Assembly (NCBI RefSeq): GCF_022763305.1
Contig: NZ_JALEGT010000121.1
Span: forward strand, 62,001-126,000
Source: Marivita sp.
GTDB taxonomy: Bacteria > Pseudomonadota > Alphaproteobacteria > Rhodobacterales > Rhodobacteraceae
DNA length: 64,000 nt
Direction: 5' to 3'
How positions within the stretch are numbered: position 1 is the first letter of the stretch; every line of letters begins with the position of its first letter. Position numbers and translations under genes: made by a program. This document shows, one piece after another, positions 28,320-37,401 of the stretch. The notes under the pieces were generated by a model that was not told where the DNA came from, did no database searches, and saw only the letters and a program-made list of their open reading frames with translations.

Positions 28320-30008
28320 TCACCCGCCAAGCGCCGTTTCTATCGCAGTGCTCAGACCTTTGGCATCAGCTCGTGGCAGAGGAATGTATTGCGCGTTCAT
28401 CACACCGCACAAAGTGCGCAAATCCCGATGAGGCCGTACGGACGTGTCGATCATGGCGCTTGGAATATCCAGCGTCCGAACATGGCGCGCCATCGCTTGT
28501 GCGTCGTCATTCGCCGCCGCACGACCTGTTTTTCCCGGGAATGGCACATTGGCGCGACCATCGGTGAGAACTGCAATCGACGGTGACAGACCTTGGGCAC
28601 GAACGCGCTGTGCAAGGTCTGCAGCCGCTTTGAGTCCGGACGCCAGCGGTGTGCCGCCGCCGCCGGGAAGCCCCGCCAAACGCCGTTTGGTTTGAACAAG
28701 CGACCGTGTGGGTGGAAGGATCAGATCCGCACTTTCGCCACGGAATGCGATCAACGCAACATGGTCGCGCCGGGCATAGGCGTCAGCCAGCATCAATTCG
28801 ACGGCGCCTTTTGCTTCGGACAGGCGGGCGACAGCGGAGGAGCCAGAGGCATCCACCGCAAAGATCACGAGGCGATCAGACACCTCCTGGAACACTTTGA
28901 CATGGATGTCGGATGGATGGATCAGGACACCCGTACGTTCGGGGCTGAGCTTGCGCCGAATGGTTTGCCACGGCACAGCCGCGCGCAACGTGGCGACCAG
29001 ATCAATCCGGTTACCTCCATCAAGACGCCCTGCCCGCGAGGGCAAAGGCCGCCCACGCCGGTTGCCACGTTTCTTTTGCCCGGCACCACCACTTCCAGAT
29101 GCAGCTTTTATGCGGCCGGAGCCTTCGAGCATGGCAAGCACATCAAAAGGAAGTACGGCTTTGACTGCGTCGATCAGCAGATCATCTGGCAGATTGAATT
29201 CCGACTCGTCCTGTTCCGGACTTTGGGCATCAGGTGCTTCGTCGGGCTGCGTGCTGTCTTCGACGTCTTGCTCATCCTCCTCTAGCGGCATTTGCGTCGC
29301 GCGATGGGCGTAGACCAGTTGAACTGCGATCTGCAGATCGTCCTCATTGATCTTTTTGCGGTTGTTCAGAGCCGCATTTGCCCGCGCTGTCGCCAAGGCG
29401 ATCAACGGCGCGCGCAGGGAGTCGATGCCGAAGCGGACGGCTGTTATCGATAAGGCTGCCGGAACATCCTCGGGGATTTCGACCGATGCCAGACGAGTGC
29501 GCGCAGCGATGATATCGGTGTCTTCGATCACCATCTGCACCAGTTCAACATGGCGCAAGCCATCCAGATCGACGCGGAACGCAAGACGCTCGGTCAATGT
29601 CTTGGGTGCGATTTCGTCGTGCTCTGCGCCTTCATCCAGAAGGATCAGAGCGTGACCGATACCGGTGTCAAGCGATTGCGCCAAACGCGCGGCCAGCCCC
29701 GGTTCGCATCTCTCGGCCATTGTGAACACAAGGGGCGTTGGTGTTTCGAGGATACCCTTGGCGCGGATGATTTCGCCCCGCGTAAGCGTTTCACCTATAT
29801 CGACACCGCCGAAAAGTTGCAGGTCCGAAATGGAAGGAGAAATCCTCCGTGCCTTGGGGAACAGCGTCTTGATCGGCGCGCAGAACATATCCCGCACCGG
29901 ACCGGCGCGGGCACGCAGGTGCAGACCCCCCAACCCAACCGGATCGACTGCCAGAAGCGTCAGGGCCAGTTGGCCCTGCACGTTAACGGCAGAGGGGTCT
30001 TCTCTCAT
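28320..30008 (-). CDS. bchD: magnesium chelatase subunit D
   Basis: BchD with BchI forms the AAA+ motor that drives insertion of Mg into protoporphyrin IX by BchH. The 562-residue protein has a degenerate N-terminal AAA+ region, a proline/acid-rich linker (about residues 250-330: EEDEQDVEDSTQPDEAPDAQ) and a C-terminal von Willebrand A integrin domain with the MIDAS motif DASGSSA near residue 400. Its ATG overlaps the bchI stop by four bases, ensuring coupled translation. Confidence 0.96.
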   Translation of the reverse strand: MREDPSAVNVQGQLALTLLAVDPVGLGGLHLRARAGPVRDMFCAPIKTLFPKARRISPSISDLQLFGGVDIGETLTRGEIIRAKGILETPTPLVFTMAERCEPGLAARLAQSLDTGIGHALILLDEGAEHDEIAPKTLTERLAFRVDLDGLRHVELVQMVIEDTDIIAARTRLASVEIPEDVPAALSITAVRFGIDSLRAPLIALATARANAALNNRKKINEDDLQIAVQLVYAHRATQMPLEEDEQDVEDSTQPDEAPDAQSPEQDESEFNLPDDLLIDAVKAVLPFDVLAMLEGSGRIKAASGSGGAGQKKRGNRRGRPLPSRAGRLDGGNRIDLVATLRAAVPWQTIRRKLSPERTGVLIHPSDIHVKVFQEVSDRLVIFAVDASGSSAVARLSEAKGAVELMLADAYARRDHVALIAFRGESADLILPPTRSLVQTKRRLAGLPGGGGTPLASGLKAAADLAQRVRAQGLSPSIAVLTDGRANVPFPGKTGRAAANDDAQAMARHVRTLDIPSAMIDTSVRPHRDLRTLCGVMNAQYIPLPRADAKGLSTAIETALGG

Positions 30009-31009
30009 GCAAAGACTTCCTCGACAGTGCGATCGACACGGGTGGATGAACCCGCATCGTCCAGAGGATCGCGGCGCAGGCGGTGGCTGAGCGCCATAGA
30101 AGCGACGGCCCGCAGGTGATCGCGGCTGACAATCGGGCTGCCCTGATATGCCGCCAATGCGCGTGCGGACCGCAGCAGGGTCAGTTCACCGCGCAGCCCG
30201 TCAGACCCGATGGCAACGCACAGACCCGCACAATCGCGCAGGGTCTCGTCGGGAGCCTCTGTGGTTTTCAGCGCATCCCGCGCGGTCAGAATGGCGTCGC
30301 GGATCTTGGCGTCTTCGACCGACCATTTTTCGACAAAGGCATCGGGGTTCGTGTCGAATGCCGCGCGACGGCGGATCACTTCGACCCGTTCTTCGATGTC
30401 GTTCGGAGACCGGACTTCGACGGACAGACCGAACCGGTCCAGCAATTGCGGGCGCAACTCGCCCTCTTCCGGGTTGCCGGAACCAACCAGCACGAAGCGG
30501 GCATCGTGGCGGATCGACAGACCTTCGCGTTCGATGACGTTTTCACCGGATTGCGCCACGTCGAGCAGCAGATCGACCAGGTGATCTTCGAGCAGGTTCA
30601 CTTCGTCGATATACAGGTATCCACGGTTCGCCTTGGCAAGAAGACCCGGTTCAAACGCCTTTTCCCCACGGCTGAGTGCGCGTTCGATGTCGAGAGCGCC
30701 GACAAGGCGATCTTCGGTTGTGCCCAAAGGCAGGTCGACGACCGGTGTCGGAGCCTTGATCATAGTCCCGGAAACGGGGTCCGCCCATTCCGGCATGTCC
30801 TCAACGCTTGCGGCATTCGTCGCGCTGCCTTCCAGCTTGGTAATCTCCGGCAGCAATGCTGCCAGAGCGCGTACTGCGGTCGATTTCCCGGTGCCCCGGT
30901 CTCCAAAGACCAGAACACCGCCGATGCCGGGGTCGATGGCGGTAAGGATCATGGCCAGCTTCATCTGGTCCTGACCGACGATGGCCGAAAAGGGGAATGG
31001 ATGTTTCAT
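30005..31009 (-). CDS. bchI: magnesium chelatase ATPase subunit I
   Basis: BchI is the AAA+ ATPase of magnesium chelatase, first committed step of bacteriochlorophyll synthesis. The 334-residue protein starts MKHPFPFSAIVGQDQ after AAGGA and has Walker A GDRGTGKST (about residues 36-44), Walker B YIDEVNLL near 140 and sensor LVGSGNPEEG. It overlaps crtA (upstream) and bchD (downstream) by four bases each, so the whole unit is transcribed from the crtA promoter. Confidence 0.97.
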   Translation of the reverse strand: MKHPFPFSAIVGQDQMKLAMILTAIDPGIGGVLVFGDRGTGKSTAVRALAALLPEITKLEGSATNAASVEDMPEWADPVSGTMIKAPTPVVDLPLGTTEDRLVGALDIERALSRGEKAFEPGLLAKANRGYLYIDEVNLLEDHLVDLLLDVAQSGENVIEREGLSIRHDARFVLVGSGNPEEGELRPQLLDRFGLSVEVRSPNDIEERVEVIRRRAAFDTNPDAFVEKWSVEDAKIRDAILTARDALKTTEAPDETLRDCAGLCVAIGSDGLRGELTLLRSARALAAYQGSPIVSRDHLRAVASMALSHRLRRDPLDDAGSSTRVDRTVEEVFA

Positions 31010-31713
31010 GCAGCAATATCCTTGAGAATGCGGGGAGATTGGCCTTCCCAACTGCCGATCTCATCGGCAACGCGAAATCGGGCATACAGTTCTTCTCGGA
31101 ACCATTTGCCATCGCGCACGGCACGGATGGCCTGAGCGTGGGGTCCGTTGTTGCGCGCGAATTCGGCCATGGAGTGAGAGTCGGGCCATATCGAAAAGGT
31201 GATCTGTTGAAGGAGCGGCACTTCACCGATGCCGATCTTGAAGAGGACATTCGGGTCTTCGCCGATCACACCGCTTATGTCGGGAACCCGTTTCCAGAAT
31301 TGCGCGGCAACGACAGGCCGCACTGTGGCGCGGGTCAGCGCAGCGATGGGTCCCGTCTGCGGCGGTGCTTCCTCGGAAAACGGGGTTGCACCAGACCATG
31401 CGCCACGGGCCGAATACGGAGTCAGAAAGACCGTCCAGTGTTCAGAGGCCTTTGCGCGATAGCGCCGGAAGATCGATTCCCGTGCCTGAGCGTGCTGTGC
31501 GCGCTCCAGATCGGGCCATACCGTTAATATTGCGTAGACGGATGTGTTGGGGATCGGTGTAAAGCCTTCGCCGGTTCCCGAACCGCACAGTTTCCAGAAC
31601 TGCAAGCCATCGATTCGCGGCAGCGACAAACGCGCCGCTCCCATCATGGTCAGCGCCCACACCCGCGAAAGCGGTGTGGCAAAGCGGTAAAAGCTCAGGC
31701 TCACGGTCTGCAT
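31006..31713 (-). CDS. crtA: spheroidene monooxygenase CrtA
   Basis: CrtA adds the 2-keto group to spheroidene, giving the red spheroidenone that is typical of oxygen-grown Rhodobacterales. The 235-residue protein has the family features FWKLCGSGTGEGFTP (about residues 36-50), YAILTVWPD and the C-terminal TFSIWPDSHSMAEFAR. I chose the ATG giving MQTVSLSFYRFATPL, with GGGAA six bases upstream; an ATG four codons earlier (31725) is possible but only two bases from a PpsR box. It is divergent from crtI. Confidence 0.94.
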   Translation of the reverse strand: MQTVSLSFYRFATPLSRVWALTMMGAARLSLPRIDGLQFWKLCGSGTGEGFTPIPNTSVYAILTVWPDLERAQHAQARESIFRRYRAKASEHWTVFLTPYSARGAWSGATPFSEEAPPQTGPIAALTRATVRPVVAAQFWKRVPDISGVIGEDPNVLFKIGIGEVPLLQQITFSIWPDSHSMAEFARNNGPHAQAIRAVRDGKWFREELYARFRVADEIGSWEGQSPRILKDIAA

Positions 31714-31727
31714 TTCGATTCCCATAG

Positions 31728-31745
31728 TGTCAACTAAGTCTGACA
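31728..31745. promoter_or_regulatory. PpsR box (TGT-N12-ACA), crtA side
   Basis: TGTCAACTAAGTCTGACA matches the PpsR/CrtJ palindrome TGT-N12-ACA. It lies immediately upstream of crtA, in the crtA-crtI divergent promoter region, where it would repress both directions under oxygen and strong light. Confidence 0.85.
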
Positions 31746-31778
31746 CACAATCTTCAATCAGGGAAGATATTAAATAAT

Positions 31779-31806
31779 TTGACGCACCCCACCGGCAGAA
31801 TATTGT
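31779..31806 (+). promoter_or_regulatory. probable crtI promoter
   Basis: A -35 TTGACG (31779-31784) and a -10 TATTGT (31801-31806) are separated by 16 bases. The -10 overlaps the start of the next PpsR box, and transcription would begin about 25 bases upstream of the crtI ATG. Read by eye only. Confidence 0.5.
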
Positions 31807-31821
31807 AAAGTAAAGTTGACA
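31804..31821. promoter_or_regulatory. PpsR box (TGT-N12-ACA), crtI side
   Basis: TGTAAAGTAAAGTTGACA fits TGT-N12-ACA and lies 15 bases upstream of the crtI ATG. It is 76 bases from the partner box near crtA, an arrangement that allows DNA looping between two tetramers. Confidence 0.85.
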
Positions 31822-31836
31822 GTATATCATGAGTGG

Positions 31837-33387
31837 ATGATGACAAAACTTGATACGGCCCTGGCGGCACATTCGGACAAGCTGACATCGGCGCATGCCA
31901 TTGTGATCGGTGCGGGCTTGGGCGGGTTGGCCTCGGCCATGCGATTGGGCGCGCTGGGCTACCGCGTGACCGTGATCGACAAACTGGATGTTCCGGGTGG
32001 GCGTGGGTCGTGCATCTGGAAAGACGGCCACCGCTTTGATCTTGGCCCGACCATCGTCACGGTCCCTCAGGTTTTCAAAGAGTTATGGGCTGCGTGTGGA
32101 AAGGATTTCCACAAGGAAGTTGATCTGCGCCCGCTGGACCCGTTCTATGAAATCCGATGGCCGGATGGATCGAAATTCACAGCCCGCCAAGACACTCAGG
32201 CCATGCGCGAAGAGGTGCGGCGCCTGTCTCCCGGCGATGTTGCGGGGTACGACAAATTCCTGCGTGACAGCGAGGAACGGTACTGGTTCGGATTCGAGGA
32301 TCTGGGCCGCCGGTCAATGCACAAACTGGGGGATCTGATTCGCGTCCTTCCCCGGTTTGCAATGCTGCGCGCGGACAGATCCGTTTATGCCCACGCCGCA
32401 AAACGCGTAAAGGATGAGCGGTTGCGGATGGCGCTGTCGTTTCATCCGCTCTTCATCGGGGGCGATCCGTTCAATGTGACGTCGATGTATATCCTCGTGT
32501 CGCATCTCGAGAAGGAATTCGGGGTGCATTACGCGATGGGCGGCGTTGCTGCGATTGCCGAGAACATGGCCAAGATCATCGGGGAACAGGGCGGCACGTT
32601 GCGGATGGAGACCGAGGTTGACGAGATTCTTGTCAAGAACGGGCGTGCGCGGGGTGTCAAACTGGCCTCCGGGGATGTTCTGACTGCGGATATCGTCGTG
32701 TCAAACGCCGACGCCGGGTTCACCTATGATCATCTGCTTCGCAATCAGCCGCGCAAACGCTGGACGCCGGCCAAGCTCAAGTCACGGCGCTGGTCGATGG
32801 GCTTGTACGTTTGGTACTTCGGTACGAAAGGCACGCGCGATATGTGGAAGGATGTGGGACACCACACGATCCTGAACGGCCCGCGCTACAAGGGCCTCGT
32901 GCGGGACATCTTCATGAAGGGTAAGGTGGCCGACGATTTTTCTCTCTACGTGCACCGCCCGACAGTGACCGACCCGAGCGCAGCACCCGAGGGCGACGAT
33001 ACGTTCTACGTGCTCAGCCCGGTGCCACATCTGGGCCATGCAGACGCGGCCAATTGGAAGGATCTGGAGCGCCAGTATCGTGTGCGTCTGACAAAGGTAT
33101 TGGAAGACCAACTTTTGCCTGGTTTTGCCAGTCGCGTGACCGCAAGCGAGGTTTTCACACCTGATACGTTCAGAGACAGATACCTGTCCCCGCATGGATC
33201 GGGTTTCTCCATCGAGCCGCGTATCCTGCAAAGCGCGTGGTTTCGACCGCATAATGTCAGCGAAGAGTTGAACGGACTGTTTCTGACCGGCGCCGGGACA
33301 CATCCAGGAGCAGGCTTGCCCGGAGTTATTTCCTCGGCCGAGGTGCTGGCACAACTTGTACCCGATCCTGCGGTGGTGCGCGGATGA
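31837..33387 (+). CDS. crtI: phytoene desaturase
   Basis: CrtI desaturates phytoene (three steps to neurosporene in Rhodobacter-type pathways). The 516-residue FAD enzyme has the dinucleotide-binding motif IVIGAGLGGLASAMRLG (about residues 24-40), the DKLDVPGGRGS stretch after it, and the C-terminal LTGAGTHPGAGLPGV signature. Start is one of two adjacent ATGs after GAGTGG; both differ by one residue. crtB overlaps its stop by four bases. Expression is probably PpsR-controlled through the box just upstream. Confidence 0.96.
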   Translation: MMTKLDTALAAHSDKLTSAHAIVIGAGLGGLASAMRLGALGYRVTVIDKLDVPGGRGSCIWKDGHRFDLGPTIVTVPQVFKELWAACGKDFHKEVDLRPLDPFYEIRWPDGSKFTARQDTQAMREEVRRLSPGDVAGYDKFLRDSEERYWFGFEDLGRRSMHKLGDLIRVLPRFAMLRADRSVYAHAAKRVKDERLRMALSFHPLFIGGDPFNVTSMYILVSHLEKEFGVHYAMGGVAAIAENMAKIIGEQGGTLRMETEVDEILVKNGRARGVKLASGDVLTADIVVSNADAGFTYDHLLRNQPRKRWTPAKLKSRRWSMGLYVWYFGTKGTRDMWKDVGHHTILNGPRYKGLVRDIFMKGKVADDFSLYVHRPTVTDPSAAPEGDDTFYVLSPVPHLGHADAANWKDLERQYRVRLTKVLEDQLLPGFASRVTASEVFTPDTFRDRYLSPHGSGFSIEPRILQSAWFRPHNVSEELNGLFLTGAGTHPGAGLPGVISSAEVLAQLVPDPAVVRG

Positions 33388-34424
33388 CCTGTCGGGAAGC
33401 TGATCTCGAGGCCTGCCGCGAAGCGATCCGTCATGGGTCCTTGTCGTTCCACGCGGCGTCAAAGCTTTTGCCGTCCTCCGTACGTGATCCCTCTCTTGCG
33501 CTGTATGCGTTCTGTCGATTGGCAGATGACGCGGTTGATCTCCAAATGGAAAAGGCCGCTGCAGTCCTGCGGCTGCAGGACAGGTTGGACCGAATCTACG
33601 AAGGCCGTCCCGACAACGCAGCGGCGGACCGGGCATTTGCGCGCGTAGTCGAGGAATTCGATATGCCGCGCGCCCTGCCCGATGCCTTGCTCGAGGGATT
33701 GGCTTGGGATGCAATGGGCCGGCGATACGAAACCCTGTCGGAACTTTTCGATTATTCGGCGCGCGTCGCATCGGCCGTTGGCGTGATGATGTGCGTTCTG
33801 ATGCGTGTCCGCGACCCCAATGCGTTGGCGCGGGCGTGTGATCTGGGTGTTGCGATGCAACTCACCAACATCTCGCGCGATATTGGTGAAGACGCGCTAG
33901 AGGGTCGCGTCTATCTGCCTCTCGAATGGCTCGACGAGGCAGGCTTGTCTGCTGATACGTTTCTCGCCAATCCCAAGCCGACCAAGGCCATTCGTCAGAT
34001 GACGCGACGCTTGGTGATGCAGGCAAACCGCCTCTATATGCGGTCAGAGGCCGGTGTTGCCGCCCTGCCAGTCTCGTCCCGACCCGGCATTTACGCGGCA
34101 CGTTTCATCTATGCGGGGATCGGTGGTCAGGTGCAGCGGGGCGGCTACGATTCCATCTCTGCAAGGGCTCATACCTCAAGGGCGCAAAAGCTGGGGTGGT
34201 TGTCCGTGTCCGCCATGCGCGCGGCGATGACCATGGTCATGCCAAAATCTGCAGTGCTTTATGCAAGATGCCTTCCGGAAACCGAGTTTCTGGTCAGCGC
34301 AGCGGGCCACCAGAGTGCTCAACGCTCACGATCTGATGTGGTATTCGAGGCCTTGTCCCAAGTCGCTCAGCGCGATAGAGCGCACCGCGATGCCTTGAAT
34401 GCCATGAGCGGTCGGCCTACCTGA
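33384..34424 (+). CDS. crtB: phytoene synthase
   Basis: CrtB condenses two geranylgeranyl diphosphates to phytoene. The 346-residue protein has the squalene/phytoene synthase fold motifs: FCRLADDAVD (first aspartate-rich motif, near residue 45) and LTNISRDIGEDALEGRVYLP (second, near residue 160). It is coupled to crtI by ATGA. tspO follows after five bases. Confidence 0.96.
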   Translation: MTCREADLEACREAIRHGSLSFHAASKLLPSSVRDPSLALYAFCRLADDAVDLQMEKAAAVLRLQDRLDRIYEGRPDNAAADRAFARVVEEFDMPRALPDALLEGLAWDAMGRRYETLSELFDYSARVASAVGVMMCVLMRVRDPNALARACDLGVAMQLTNISRDIGEDALEGRVYLPLEWLDEAGLSADTFLANPKPTKAIRQMTRRLVMQANRLYMRSEAGVAALPVSSRPGIYAARFIYAGIGGQVQRGGYDSISARAHTSRAQKLGWLSVSAMRAAMTMVMPKSAVLYARCLPETEFLVSAAGHQSAQRSRSDVVFEALSQVAQRDRAHRDALNAMSGRPT

Positions 34425-34429
34425 CCTTC

Positions 34430-34912
34430 ATGTTCTGGTTGCTCTTCGGCATATTCCTGCTCGCCTGCTTTGCTGCAGGCTCCACCGGTGGATTGTTTCC
34501 GCCCGGCCCGTGGTATCGCAATTTGAACAAGCCATCCTGGACACCTCCGGATTGGGTGTTTCCTGTGACATGGACAACGCTATACCTGTGCATGTCTGCG
34601 GCAGGTGCGCGTGCCGCGATCAGCCCGGATAACGCCATCGCCATGGCGATGTGGTCCTTGCAGATTGCTCTGAACGGTTTGTGGACACCCGTGTTTTTCG
34701 GCCTGAAACGGATCAAGCTGGGAATGTACGTTCTTGTTGCGCTTTGGCTGTCTGTCGCTGCTACGATTTATGCGCTGTGGCAGGTCGACATGATCGCGGG
34801 TTTGCTCTTCGTGCCGTATCTCGTGTGGGTCAGCATTGCGGGTGCGCTGAACCTGAGCGTCTGGCGGCTCAACCCGGATGAGGCAAACAAGCGGACGCCC
34901 GCCGTCTCCTAA
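34430..34912 (+). CDS. tspO: tryptophan-rich sensory protein TspO (CrtK)
   Basis: TspO is a five-helix outer- or inner-membrane porphyrin-binding protein; in Rhodobacter sphaeroides it dampens pigment gene expression under oxygen. The 160-residue protein has the signature PSWTPPDWVFPVTWTTLYLCMS near residues 38-59 and is rich in tryptophan (GLWTPVFFGLKRIK). It is third in crtI-crtB-tspO, as in other Rhodobacterales, and overlaps the crtC 3' end by four bases, convergent. Confidence 0.93.
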   Translation: MFWLLFGIFLLACFAAGSTGGLFPPGPWYRNLNKPSWTPPDWVFPVTWTTLYLCMSAAGARAAISPDNAIAMAMWSLQIALNGLWTPVFFGLKRIKLGMYVLVALWLSVAATIYALWQVDMIAGLLFVPYLVWVSIAGALNLSVWRLNPDEANKRTPAVS

Positions 34913-35850
34913 TCGAAACGCCAGTTGCGGCGTCTGGGAACGCGTACCGCCAGCATCGGTTTGAGAAGAGGTGACCGGAACCGCGTCAGATCAAGCGCTT
35001 CATGAACACCGACCGTTTTTTCCCCATTCAGCCGCGTTTCCACCATCGACCGGGAATAAAACGGTGCGTCCAGCATGTTCATGACCTGTCTCGGGCGGAA
35101 CCCGTAATCGCCGCGCGTTTCCCGCCGAACGGCCCAGAGAGACCTTTTGAACTCCAGTTGAGGGGGAAGGTCGATCTCGGTTGCAGTCCCATCGGCCGCA
35201 AAATGAAACCCTGCTCCCAGCTCGGAACCGTCCAGACGGGTTGCGTCATAGAAGCATGTGCTTCCTTCCGCTGCCGGATACCGCCCCCACGTCCAATAGG
35301 AAAAATCCTCTTCGAGCGCACGCGTTCCGAAATTCGCGTCGAAATACCCATGACCATGCCATTGCCAACCAGGCGCTTCCAGATCCACCGAGATATCGGA
35401 TACCGGACCGAAAGGACGCCAGATATGCGCGCCATCTTTGCTGAGCGGCAATTCGACAGTCGTGATCGCGCTGGGCGTGACCTTGATCGTGCCGCGCACC
35501 CGGCTGACCACCGGCGGACCGGAAATTTCATTGATGTCGATCACCAGCTTGCCGCCGGTCCAGCGCATTGAAGAAGGGCCGACGGTCAGACTGTCTGCGG
35601 TCTGACGCAAAGCAGCGCTGCCGCGATCGGTCATGGTAAATCTGCCACCCGGACCATACGTGGCGACATTGATGCACACATGGTCTTCGGGGTTCTTGCG
35701 ACCAGACCAACGATACCATGGCGAAAAGACTGACCCTATGAACCCGATGACCGAGACAGCTCGCTGTCCATCGTCACTGATTCCATCAACATACCACCAC
35801 GCGTAGCCGTTTGGCGGGACCTTGAGGTTGAAGTTCGGTCCGTCACAATC
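34909..35850 (-). CDS. crtC: carotenoid 1,2-hydratase CrtC (start unresolved)
   Basis: CrtC hydrates the 1,2 double bond of neurosporene/lycopene in the spheroidene pathway. The conserved body starts with PPNGYAWWYVDGISDDGQ and IGFIGSVFSPWYRWSG and ends with the VRVPRRRNWRFD tail. The frame has no ATG, GTG or TTG near this conserved start: the only in-frame start codon is an ATG at 36126, deep inside crtD. The coordinate given is simply where family-like sequence begins (GPNFNLKVPP). Where relatives appear to have ATG (before SDDG) there is ATC at 35781. Initiation may use a rare codon or depend on crtD translation by a -1 shift. Confidence 0.8.
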   Translation of the reverse strand, partial: DCDGPNFNLKVPPNGYAWWYVDGISDDGQRAVSVIGFIGSVFSPWYRWSGRKNPEDHVCINVATYGPGGRFTMTDRGSAALRQTADSLTVGPSSMRWTGGKLVIDINEISGPPVVSRVRGTIKVTPSAITTVELPLSKDGAHIWRPFGPVSDISVDLEAPGWQWHGHGYFDANFGTRALEEDFSYWTWGRYPAAEGSTCFYDATRLDGSELGAGFHFAADGTATEIDLPPQLEFKRSLWAVRRETRGDYGFRPRQVMNMLDAPFYSRSMVETRLNGEKTVGVHEALDLTRFRSPLLKPMLAVRVPRRRNWRFD

Positions 35851-37310
35851 GCCGCGGCCGCGTGCTTGCCGGAGAGCGCTGCCATCGGGACGCCCGCCCC
35901 CGGATGCGCCCCGCCGCCCGCGAGATAGAGCCCCTGGATCGATGTGCGCGCGGTCGGACGTTCCAGACCCGCTGTCATCCCGTGCGGGGTCTGCCCGTAA
36001 AGCGAACCGGCGCTGCCGGGGAAGAGACCGTCGAAGGTCTTCGCCGTCGTCAGGGCGTCGGGTCCCGGTTCCGGTAAGAAGCTCAGACCAAAACGGCGAA
36101 GAGGCGGAAAAGTCCGGGTGTGACATATCTCGTAATCCTCTGGCTGGGCGGCGCGCTGGGTCAGCGGCGGCGTATTCATGATGATCTCGAAGCGCTCGGT
36201 TTCCGGCGGTGGATCCGACTGTCCCCGATCTTCGGCACAGACATAAAGGGTGGGGTGGGACGGAATGTATCCACGTTCGATTTCGGCGAATTCGTTCCGG
36301 GACGGATCACAGAAAAACACGTTGTGATGCACCAGTGGCATGTCAGACGGTTTGGCCGCAAAACTCCAGACATTGGCAGAATGACTACGAGCCCGCTTGG
36401 TCGTGATCGGCGCAACGCCAGCGGTGGCCTCGCCGAGAAGGCCCAAGGCAAGGGCACGAGGATCGCCGTTGAACACAATCTGGTCGGCATAAAGCGTTTC
36501 ACCGGATGTCAGCGTGACGCCGGAAACCGAGCCAAAGGCTGTGTTGATCTTCTTCACTGATGCGTTTGTCCGGATTTTCCCGCCTTTGGCCTCGATCAGG
36601 GTGGCAACGGCTTTCGCAAGCGCGCTCATCCCGCCTTTGACGCACCAGACGCCGCGCGCTTCGGCTTCCCACACCAGAGACAGAAGTGCCGGCGAGCGAT
36701 CCGGTGATCCGCCAACATATGTCGCGTAGCGCCCGAACAACTGCCGCAAGCGCGGATCGGAAAAGGAACTTGCCAAGAGCCTTTTGAGGGATTGTCCAAC
36801 CCCCATGTCCCGGATGAGGGACGGGTGCTTCATCACATGTGCCGTCAGTCCAGAAAGAGAGGGTTCCGACTGGCGCATCATGGGATCGCTGAAGCCGTCG
36901 AACAGACGCGCAGCTCGCGCGGCGAAGGACAGAAACTCTGTCTTGGCTTTGGGTCCGGCAAACTCTCCGATGGCGTCCGCACTTTTGGTGCGGTCGGGGA
37001 AAAGGTCCAATGGTCCACTGTCCGGCCACCAATGCCGTGCCAGAATGTCCTGAGGAATCAAGGTCAGATGGTCGGACAGGGACTCTCCGACATCGTCGAA
37101 CAGGGATTCGAAAACATCCAGCATGGTCAAGACTGTGGGGCCGGCATCCACGCCGTTGACCTGCCGCATTTTCCCACCAGGCATCGCGTGGCGTTCCAGA
37201 ACCGTCACCTCGAATCCGCGATGAACCAGAGGCAGCGCCGTCGCCAGCCCACCAATCCCCGCGCCAATCACGATGACGCGCCCAGAACTGTGTCGAGGTT
37301 TTTTCATCAT
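35736..37310 (-). CDS. crtD: 1-hydroxycarotenoid 3,4-desaturase (methoxyneurosporene dehydrogenase) CrtD
   Basis: CrtD introduces the 3,4 double bond of the spheroidene pathway and is a paralogue of CrtI. The FAD motif VIVIGAGIGGLATALPL begins near residue 12, followed by ERHAMPGGKMRQ; the C-terminal signature LYLAGGGAHPGAGVPMAALSG lies near residue 480. The last 30 codons overlap crtC in another frame and encode a Ser/Arg/Thr-rich tail of no evident family character. I chose the ATG at MMKKPRH because the inferred promoter would leave almost no leader for an ATG six codons earlier (37328). Confidence 0.95.
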   Translation of the reverse strand: MMKKPRHSSGRVIVIGAGIGGLATALPLVHRGFEVTVLERHAMPGGKMRQVNGVDAGPTVLTMLDVFESLFDDVGESLSDHLTLIPQDILARHWWPDSGPLDLFPDRTKSADAIGEFAGPKAKTEFLSFAARAARLFDGFSDPMMRQSEPSLSGLTAHVMKHPSLIRDMGVGQSLKRLLASSFSDPRLRQLFGRYATYVGGSPDRSPALLSLVWEAEARGVWCVKGGMSALAKAVATLIEAKGGKIRTNASVKKINTAFGSVSGVTLTSGETLYADQIVFNGDPRALALGLLGEATAGVAPITTKRARSHSANVWSFAAKPSDMPLVHHNVFFCDPSRNEFAEIERGYIPSHPTLYVCAEDRGQSDPPPETERFEIIMNTPPLTQRAAQPEDYEICHTRTFPPLRRFGLSFLPEPGPDALTTAKTFDGLFPGSAGSLYGQTPHGMTAGLERPTARTSIQGLYLAGGGAHPGAGVPMAALSGKHAAAAIVTDRTSTSRSRQTATRGGMLMESVTMDSELSRSSGS

Positions 37311-37336
37311 CGAATTGTTGACTCGCATTTGCCAAG

Positions 37337-37354
37337 TGTCCAGTATAGTTTACA
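37337..37354. promoter_or_regulatory. PpsR box (TGT-N12-ACA), crtD side
   Basis: TGTCCAGTATAGTTTACA fits TGT-N12-ACA. Read on the minus strand it contains TATACT (37347-37342), a near-perfect -10 element for crtD. Confidence 0.87.
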
Positions 37355-37371
37355 CTAGTGTGTCAGATCAA
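37342..37371 (-). promoter_or_regulatory. probable crtD promoter
   Basis: On the minus strand TTGATC (37371-37366) and TATACT (37347-37342) are separated by 18 bases. The -35 is inside one PpsR box and the -10 inside the other, so PpsR would block polymerase directly. Read by eye. Confidence 0.55.
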
Positions 37372-37378
37372 GATGACA
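37361..37378. promoter_or_regulatory. PpsR box (TGT-N12-ACA), crtE side
   Basis: TGTCAGATCAAGATGACA fits TGT-N12-ACA, six bases from the partner box, close enough for cooperative binding on one face. It lies 23 bases upstream of the crtE ATG. Confidence 0.87.
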
Positions 37379-37401
37379 ACACATTGTTTTAGGAGCGTCT
37401 G

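Noticed and set aside
35851-36126. Upstream extension of crtC from the in-frame ATG at 36126
   Set aside because: The 92 extra codons read Arg/Gly/Ser-rich sequence opposite no known CrtC domain and lie in crtD in another frame; kept only as one option for crtC initiation.
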